Source of the DNA: JBEIFW01 sp044370695
GTDB taxonomy: Bacteria > Actinomycetota > Acidimicrobiia > Acidimicrobiales > Ilumatobacteraceae
Length of the DNA: 8,567 bases
Direction of reading: 5' to 3'
Assembly: GCA_044370695.1 (NCBI GenBank)
Contig: JBILVB010000158.1
Coordinates: 1 to 8,567 of the forward strand
The position numbers were made by a program, and so were the translations under genes. Positions 6,738 to 8,567 of this stretch are shown here, in pieces; position 1 is the first letter of the stretch; every line of letters begins with the position of its first letter. Under the pieces are notes generated by a model, which ran no database searches, had not been told where the DNA came from, and saw only the letters and a program-made list of their open reading frames with translations.

Positions 6738-7699
6738 TCCGCGGTCAACTCGTCGAGGCGGGCGACCAGGGCCGGGTCGAGCGGGCTCGACACGGCGGCG
6801 ATCGCGTCGTCGAGCTGCTCGGGGCGGCTGGCCCCGATGATCGGCGCAGTCACGGCCGGCTTGGCGAGCAGCCAGGCGACGGCGAGGGCGGCCATCGTCA
6901 GGCCGGCCTCGGCGGCGATGGGGCGCAACGCGTCCACGGTGGCGAACTCCCGGTCGTGCCAGTAGCGGTCCTGGTAGCGCTCGGCCGCGTTGCCGAGCGT
7001 GAACCGGGTGCCCTCGGTCGGTGCCCCCGGCCGGTGCTTGCCCGACAGCAGGCCACCGGCGAGCGGGTTGTACGGGATCATCCCCACCCCTTCCTCCCGG
7101 CACAGCGGCACGAGCTCGCGCTCGATCTCCCGGAACAGCAGGTTGTAGCGGGGTTGCACGCAGTCGAACCGGGCGACCCGCAGCAGCTCGGACCGTCCGA
7201 TGGCCCGGGCGAGTTGGTAGGCGAGGGTGTTCGAGCAGCCGAGGTAGCGGACCTTGCCGGACCGCACGAGGTCGTCGAGGGCGCCCAGGGTCTCGTCGAT
7301 CGGGGTCTCGGTGTCCCACGAGTGGATCTGGTAGAGGTCGAGATGGTCGGTGCGCAGGCGGCGCAGCGACGCCTCGCAGGCGCGTACGACGTTCTTGCGG
7401 CTGTTGCCCCGGTCCCACGGCATCGGCCCCGACGGGAAGAAGCACTTGGTAGCGACGATGAACCGGTCGCGCCGGCCCTGGAGCCAACGCCCGAGCAGCT
7501 CCTCGGTGGCACCGACGAAGCCGGCGGGCGCACCGAGCGGGTAGGCGTCGGCGGTGTCGAGGAAGGTGATGCCGGCATCGGCGGCCCGGTCGAGGATGGC
7601 GCGCGAGTGCTCCTCGTCGCACTGGTAGCCGAAGGTCATCGTGCCCAGGCACAGCCGGGACACCTGCAGGCCGGTGCGGCCCAAGCGGACGTGCTGCAT
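6710..7699 (-). CDS. Aldo/keto reductase, NAD(P)H-dependent
   Basis: 329-residue cytosolic TIM-barrel oxidoreductase that reduces aldehydes or ketones with NAD(P)H; the natural substrate cannot be read from sequence. It opens with the family signature LGRTGLQVSRLCLGTMTFG. The catalytic tetrad is complete: Asp48 and Tyr53 in LDTADAY, Lys85 in VATKCF, and His126 in YQIHSWD. A C-terminal IIGASRPEQL motif is the usual cofactor-binding loop. An NSRKN segment (99-103) follows the third strand, as in many bacterial members annotated only as aldo/keto reductase. ATG 7699 matches where family members start. GTG 7735 would add 12 residues, and neither has a clear ribosome binding site. It lies 44 nt after the Nudix gene in the same direction, so the two may be co-transcribed. 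Its last 28 nt overlap the end of nurA on the other strand. Family sure; function unknown. Confidence 0.92.
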   Translation of the reverse strand: MQHVRLGRTGLQVSRLCLGTMTFGYQCDEEHSRAILDRAADAGITFLDTADAYPLGAPAGFVGATEELLGRWLQGRRDRFIVATKCFFPSGPMPWDRGNSRKNVVRACEASLRRLRTDHLDLYQIHSWDTETPIDETLGALDDLVRSGKVRYLGCSNTLAYQLARAIGRSELLRVARFDCVQPRYNLLFREIERELVPLCREEGVGMIPYNPLAGGLLSGKHRPGAPTEGTRFTLGNAAERYQDRYWHDREFATVDALRPIAAEAGLTMAALAVAWLLAKPAVTAPIIGASRPEQLDDAIAAVSSPLDPALVARLDELTADYRKGDAPR

Positions 7700-7743
7700 G
7701 GCGCGGGACCGTAGGACACGGTCCGCTCGCTCCACGAACCTCG

Positions 7744-8271
7744 TCAGGACCGCTCGCAACTCCAGCCCGCCGGTCGCCCGTTCACGTACGGGAGCACGGC
7801 GGAGAACGCGCGCGGATCGTCGTCGAAGACCAGGGGGAGGAAGTACCGGTCGCCTTCCCACATCGGCAGTGCTGCGTCGGACCGCTCGGTGGGGTCCTCC
7901 GAGCACGCCGCCAGCACGCGGGTCACCGGGATCCACGCCAGCGTGCCCTCCGGGTTCGCCGCCGGCGGGGTGCCGGTCCAACCGTCGACCAGGTACACGA
8001 AGCCGAACCAGTCCTCGCCGTTGGCCCCGAAGCCCGGCCAGGAGATCGTGCCCCGCAGTGCGAACGAGGTCAGCTCGATCTCGGCCTCCTCCCGCAGCTC
8101 GCGCCGCAGCGAGGCCGTGACGTGTTCGCCCGCTTCGATCTTGCCGCCGAGCCCGTTCCACTTCCCGAGGTGCTCGTCGTCGGCCCGGGCGTTGCGATGC
8201 ACGAGGAGAACGGCATCGCGGGCACGATCGACGACGTAGGCCAGCGTCCCCAGGATCGGTGTGAACGCCAC
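7744..8271 (-). CDS. Nudix hydrolase, resembling 8-oxo-dGTP diphosphatase (MutT/MTH1-like)
   Basis: 175-residue Nudix-fold enzyme that would hydrolyse a nucleoside diphosphate linked to another group using Mg or Mn. The Nudix box runs from Gly43 to Ile65 (GKIEAGE, then RELREEAEI), with metal ligands Glu58, Glu61 and Glu62 present. The glycine normally found near the box end is replaced by Glu64. Upstream, VLLVHRN and DDEHLGKWNGLGGK resemble proteins annotated as 8-oxo-dGTP diphosphatases, which remove oxidised guanine nucleotides before they enter DNA. The substrate is inferred from this resemblance, and other Nudix activities are possible. The start is GTG 8271, just before the first strand (TPILGTLAYVVD); no good ribosome binding site is seen. 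It sits 24 nt after the receiver-domain gene and 44 nt before the reductase, all on the same strand. Confidence 0.88.
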   Translation of the reverse strand: MAFTPILGTLAYVVDRARDAVLLVHRNARADDEHLGKWNGLGGKIEAGEHVTASLRRELREEAEIELTSFALRGTISWPGFGANGEDWFGFVYLVDGWTGTPPAANPEGTLAWIPVTRVLAACSEDPTERSDAALPMWEGDRYFLPLVFDDDPRAFSAVLPYVNGRPAGWSCERS

Positions 8272-8295
8272 GGACCCGACGCTACCGGGGCAGGG

Positions 8296-8567
8296 TCACA
8301 GCGATGCTGCGCTGTGCGGGAGCACCGGGCCGTCGAGCAGGCCGCACAGGACCTCGACGTCGATCGGTTTCACGAGGAAGGCGTCGACCCCGGCGGCGAG
8401 GAACCGGGCCCGATCGCTCGGCGAGGTCGAGGCGCTGATCGCGACGATCCGCAGGCGGGGGGACCGGCGGGCCGCTTCCCGGGCCCGCAGCTCGCGGGCG
8501 ACGGCCGCACCGTCGGCGCCGCCCAGGCGCAGGTCGAGCAGCAGCGCGTCGAGGTCGCCGGTAGCCG
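8296..8567 (-). CDS. Response-regulator receiver domain, C-terminal part; 5' end outside window
   Basis: About 89 residues are visible, read leftward from the window edge to a TGA at 8298-8296. They match the second half of a CheY-like receiver. LLLDLRLGGADG holds the phospho-acceptor Asp (codon at 8535-8533). The next motif, IVAISAS, carries the Ser/Thr switch position. FLVKPID holds the invariant Lys (codon at 8370-8368). A short tail after the last helix ends the protein, so no output domain follows on the C-terminal side. It is therefore either a stand-alone receiver or the C-terminal receiver of a larger protein such as a hybrid histidine kinase; the missing upstream part would decide. 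The gap to the Nudix gene is 24 nt, same strand. The receiver call is firm and the architecture is open. Confidence 0.87.
   Translation of the reverse strand, partial: ATGDLDALLLDLRLGGADGAAVARELRAREAARRSPRLRIVAISASTSPSDRARFLAAGVDAFLVKPIDVEVLCGLLDGPVLPHSAASL

Noticed and set aside
4794..7652. 952-codon minus-strand frame spanning sbcC, nurA and the reductase
   Set aside because: It is out of frame with the reductase that it overlaps and antisense to two well-supported genes; it is a GC artefact.
7700..8161. Upstream extension of the reductase frame over the Nudix gene
   Set aside because: It is the Nudix gene read out of frame. The reductase family N-terminus begins at ATG 7699.
1..8567. tRNA, rRNA, CRISPR arrays, insertion sequences
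   Set aside because: I saw no conserved tRNA or rRNA segments, spaced repeat arrays, transposase motifs or terminal inverted repeats.

Overview
The window is very GC-rich with G/C at nearly every third codon position, uses ATG and GTG starts, and has closely packed, overlapping genes. This fits a high-GC actinomycete. An Acidimicrobiia-like lineage is my best guess from codon use and gene content, but nothing here proves the taxon.

Layout. (1) Positions 1-101, minus strand: the 5' end of a divergently transcribed gene. It has a strong ribosome binding site and a signal-peptide-like coding stretch, but the start codon and the signal-peptide frame do not match; the mismatch lies at a run of seven C's. 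(2) Positions 102-287: a short, locally AT-richer intergenic region with a plausible promoter for the leftward gene. (3) Positions 288-6737, plus strand: four overlapping genes encoding a HerA/FtsK-type DNA-pumping ATPase, the Mre11/SbcD nuclease, the Rad50/SbcC ATPase with a zinc hook, and a NurA-family nuclease. (4) Positions 6710-7699, minus: an aldo/keto reductase whose 3' end overlaps the nurA end tail-to-tail. (5) Positions 7744-8271, minus: a Nudix hydrolase resembling 8-oxo-dGTP diphosphatases. (6) Positions 8296-8567, minus: the C-terminal part of a response-regulator receiver domain, cut by the right edge.

The central find is region 3. herA-mre11-rad50-nurA is the gene set that archaea use for DNA double-strand-break end resection, and here it is a compact, apparently intact bacterial operon. 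Each junction is a stop/start overlap (1, 4 and 4 nt), which suggests translational coupling and near-stoichiometric production. By analogy with archaea, Mre11-Rad50 would open and trim the broken end, HerA would translocate on it, and NurA docked on HerA would degrade it to leave a 3' single-stranded tail for RecA. A role in defence against foreign DNA ends is possible but nothing in the window shows it.

The three minus-strand genes on the right run in the same direction with gaps of 24 and 44 nt and may be one transcription unit. They have no obvious functional link to the repair operon apart from the Nudix enzyme, which may sanitise oxidised nucleotides. Large open frames antisense to the repair genes are GC-driven shadows and are not annotated.
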